This document shows, one piece after another, positions 14,849 to 15,717 of a stretch of DNA of 15,717 bases. Origin of the DNA: CG03 sp034660675. Its GTDB lineage: Bacteria; CG03. A model generated the notes under the pieces. The model saw only the letters and a list, made by a program, of their open reading frames with translations, was not told where the DNA came from and made no database searches. The first letter of the stretch is position 1. Each line of letters begins with the position of its first letter. A program made the position numbers and the translations under genes. The DNA is taken from NCBI GenBank assembly GCA_034660675.1, contig JAYEJT010000065.1, positions 1 through 15,717 of the forward strand, read 5' to 3'.

Positions 14849-14877
14849 AGTATAAAAAATCACGACTCAAAAGTCAA
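14849..14877 (-). promoter_or_regulatory. Promoter of the initiator tRNA
   Basis: -35 TTGACT (14872-14877), 17-bp spacer, -10 TATACT (14849-14854) on the minus strand. The predicted start is about five bases before the mature tRNA 5' end at 14837. The rest of the short gap to the outer-membrane gene (14855-14901) shows no other signal and no clear terminator. Confidence 0.75.
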
Positions 14878-14901
14878 GTATTTTTTTTTGAAAAAGTGCG
14901 T

Positions 14902-15717
14902 CTAGAAACCCAGGCCTATGGAGAACCTGTGTATGCTGTCAAATTCGGAATTGGCCTGATAGCTGTAATCTATAAGAAGCAGCCTTTCATGAACGGCGCT
15001 CATGGCCGTTACAGAGCTTTCCCAGTTTGATGTGTTTATCTTCATACCAAAACCGGCCGTAACACCACCGATCTCGCCGAATTTCTGCCATCCCCCGCGA
15101 AGATAATAATTTTTTTTAAATTCCCATTCCGCGCCGAAATGCTGTCTGGTGTCATCATCATTGGGCATCTCTGCGTCGCAGTTTACTGACACTATTTCGG
15201 ACGGTTTTATACAAATTCCAAAACGCGCGCTTGAAGCAAGTTCTTTTTCCACATCGCTGATCTCAAGTTTCGTTCCCTTATTGACGACAGAAACACCAAT
15301 AGCTATTTGTCGTGTTATATCCATTATCGCCCCTGCATCGGCGGCAAAGGCTTTTCCCGATTCCGAACCGTATTTCTCGCTTATTCCCTTAACCGCAATA
15401 CCGGCGGCAATCTTTTCGCGCTTTACCGCAACGGCCAGCGAGAGGTCAGTGCTGTTCCTCTTGAAATCGCCCGTGGCGTTACCCTCACCGTTATAGGAGG
15501 TTAGACCACTTATGTTGAAATATGATAAATTCGCCGCAATCTTGAGATTACTGTTTCTAAGCGGTATGGCTGTAAAAATATTGGTTTTGGACATATCCTC
15601 AAACCATGACACATAACCGGCTCTCGTGGAAGAATCGTCTATTTCTGCGATAGAGGCAGGATTATAAAAAATCTCATCAGACATAAAAGCGACTCCCGCT
15701 CCGCCCATGGCTTCATT
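14902..15717 (-). CDS. PorV/UPF0164-like outer-membrane beta-barrel protein, 5' end missing
   Basis: The frame is open to the window edge, so the N-terminus and signal peptide are not seen. The visible protein begins NEAMGGAGVAFMSDEIFYNPASIAEID, the typical opening of the mature PorV/PorQ/UPF0164 family (GMGGAGVA...NPAGLA). Alternating hydrophobic strands follow to the end, and the chain finishes with Phe (IGLGF), the terminal aromatic used as a Bam-complex signal in outer-membrane barrels. The ATG at 15708 is internal rather than the start. Function is not known from sequence; relatives serve in type IX secretion or fatty-acid uptake-like roles. No secretion genes are visible here. The stop is TAG, 64 bases before the tRNA. 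Confidence 0.75.
   Translation of the reverse strand, partial: NEAMGGAGVAFMSDEIFYNPASIAEIDDSSTRAGYVSWFEDMSKTNIFTAIPLRNSNLKIAANLSYFNISGLTSYNGEGNATGDFKRNSTDLSLAVAVKREKIAAGIAVKGISEKYGSESGKAFAADAGAIMDITRQIAIGVSVVNKGTKLEISDVEKELASSARFGICIKPSEIVSVNCDAEMPNDDDTRQHFGAEWEFKKNYYLRGGWQKFGEIGGVTAGFGMKINTSNWESSVTAMSAVHERLLLIDYSYQANSEFDSIHRFSIGLGF

Overview
The window looks like chromosomal DNA of a Gram-negative, probably anaerobic bacterium of an uncultured or little-studied lineage. Evidence for the envelope type is a lipoprotein lytic transglycosylase, a PorV/UPF0164-like beta-barrel protein and a phosphatidylserine/phosphatidylethanolamine pathway. Evidence for anaerobic redox chemistry is an EtfA with two N-terminal [4Fe-4S] clusters beside EtfB and an acyl-CoA dehydrogenase. 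The mix would suit Elusimicrobiota/Omnitrophota-like or related phyla, but I cannot place it from this sequence alone. All genes I can support lie on the minus strand, so the window reads from high to low coordinates.

Right end (15717-14761): the 3' part of an outer-membrane beta-barrel gene, then a well-formed sigma-70-type promoter driving an initiator tRNA-Met with an A1 x C72 mismatch and an AGG/CCU anticodon-stem signature. Behind the tRNA lies about 180 bp of hairpin-rich non-coding DNA ending in an exact 28-bp copy of the tRNA 3' end. This resembles an attachment-site duplication or a small palindromic insertion.

Middle (14513-7690): a compact gene run made of acyl-CoA dehydrogenase, etfB, ferredoxin-fused etfA, an MltD-like lytic transglycosylase with LysM, a metallo-beta-lactamase-fold hydrolase and a fused pabB-pabC for p-aminobenzoate synthesis. 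The first three form a redox module of the kind known from flavin-based electron-bifurcating acyl-CoA reductases. Two related short motifs (near 7690 and 10040) sit at gene boundaries in this run.

Left-centre (7609-1883): its own promoter drives ilvC-psd-pssA-leuA-leuC-leuD, very tightly packed and partly overlapping. It combines branched-chain amino-acid synthesis (ketol-acid reductoisomerase, isopropylmalate synthase and isomerase) with phosphatidylethanolamine synthesis. ilvB/N, ilvD and leuB are not in the window. Points of note are a cofactor loop in IlvC suggesting NADH use, a Ser where Psd normally has its conserved Asp, and an N-terminal LeuD extension encoded across a short palindrome.

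Left end (1882-1): an AT-richer accessory patch with an AAA+/DUF4143 ATPase whose promoter predicts a leaderless mRNA, a fragmentary ORF with disrupted upstream sequence, and a pair of 20-bp direct repeats resembling the repeated ends of an insertion sequence. I see no convincing new defence or mobile system. Most of the window is ordinary metabolism, and the best leads are the tRNA neighbourhood and a few altered active-site or cofactor residues.
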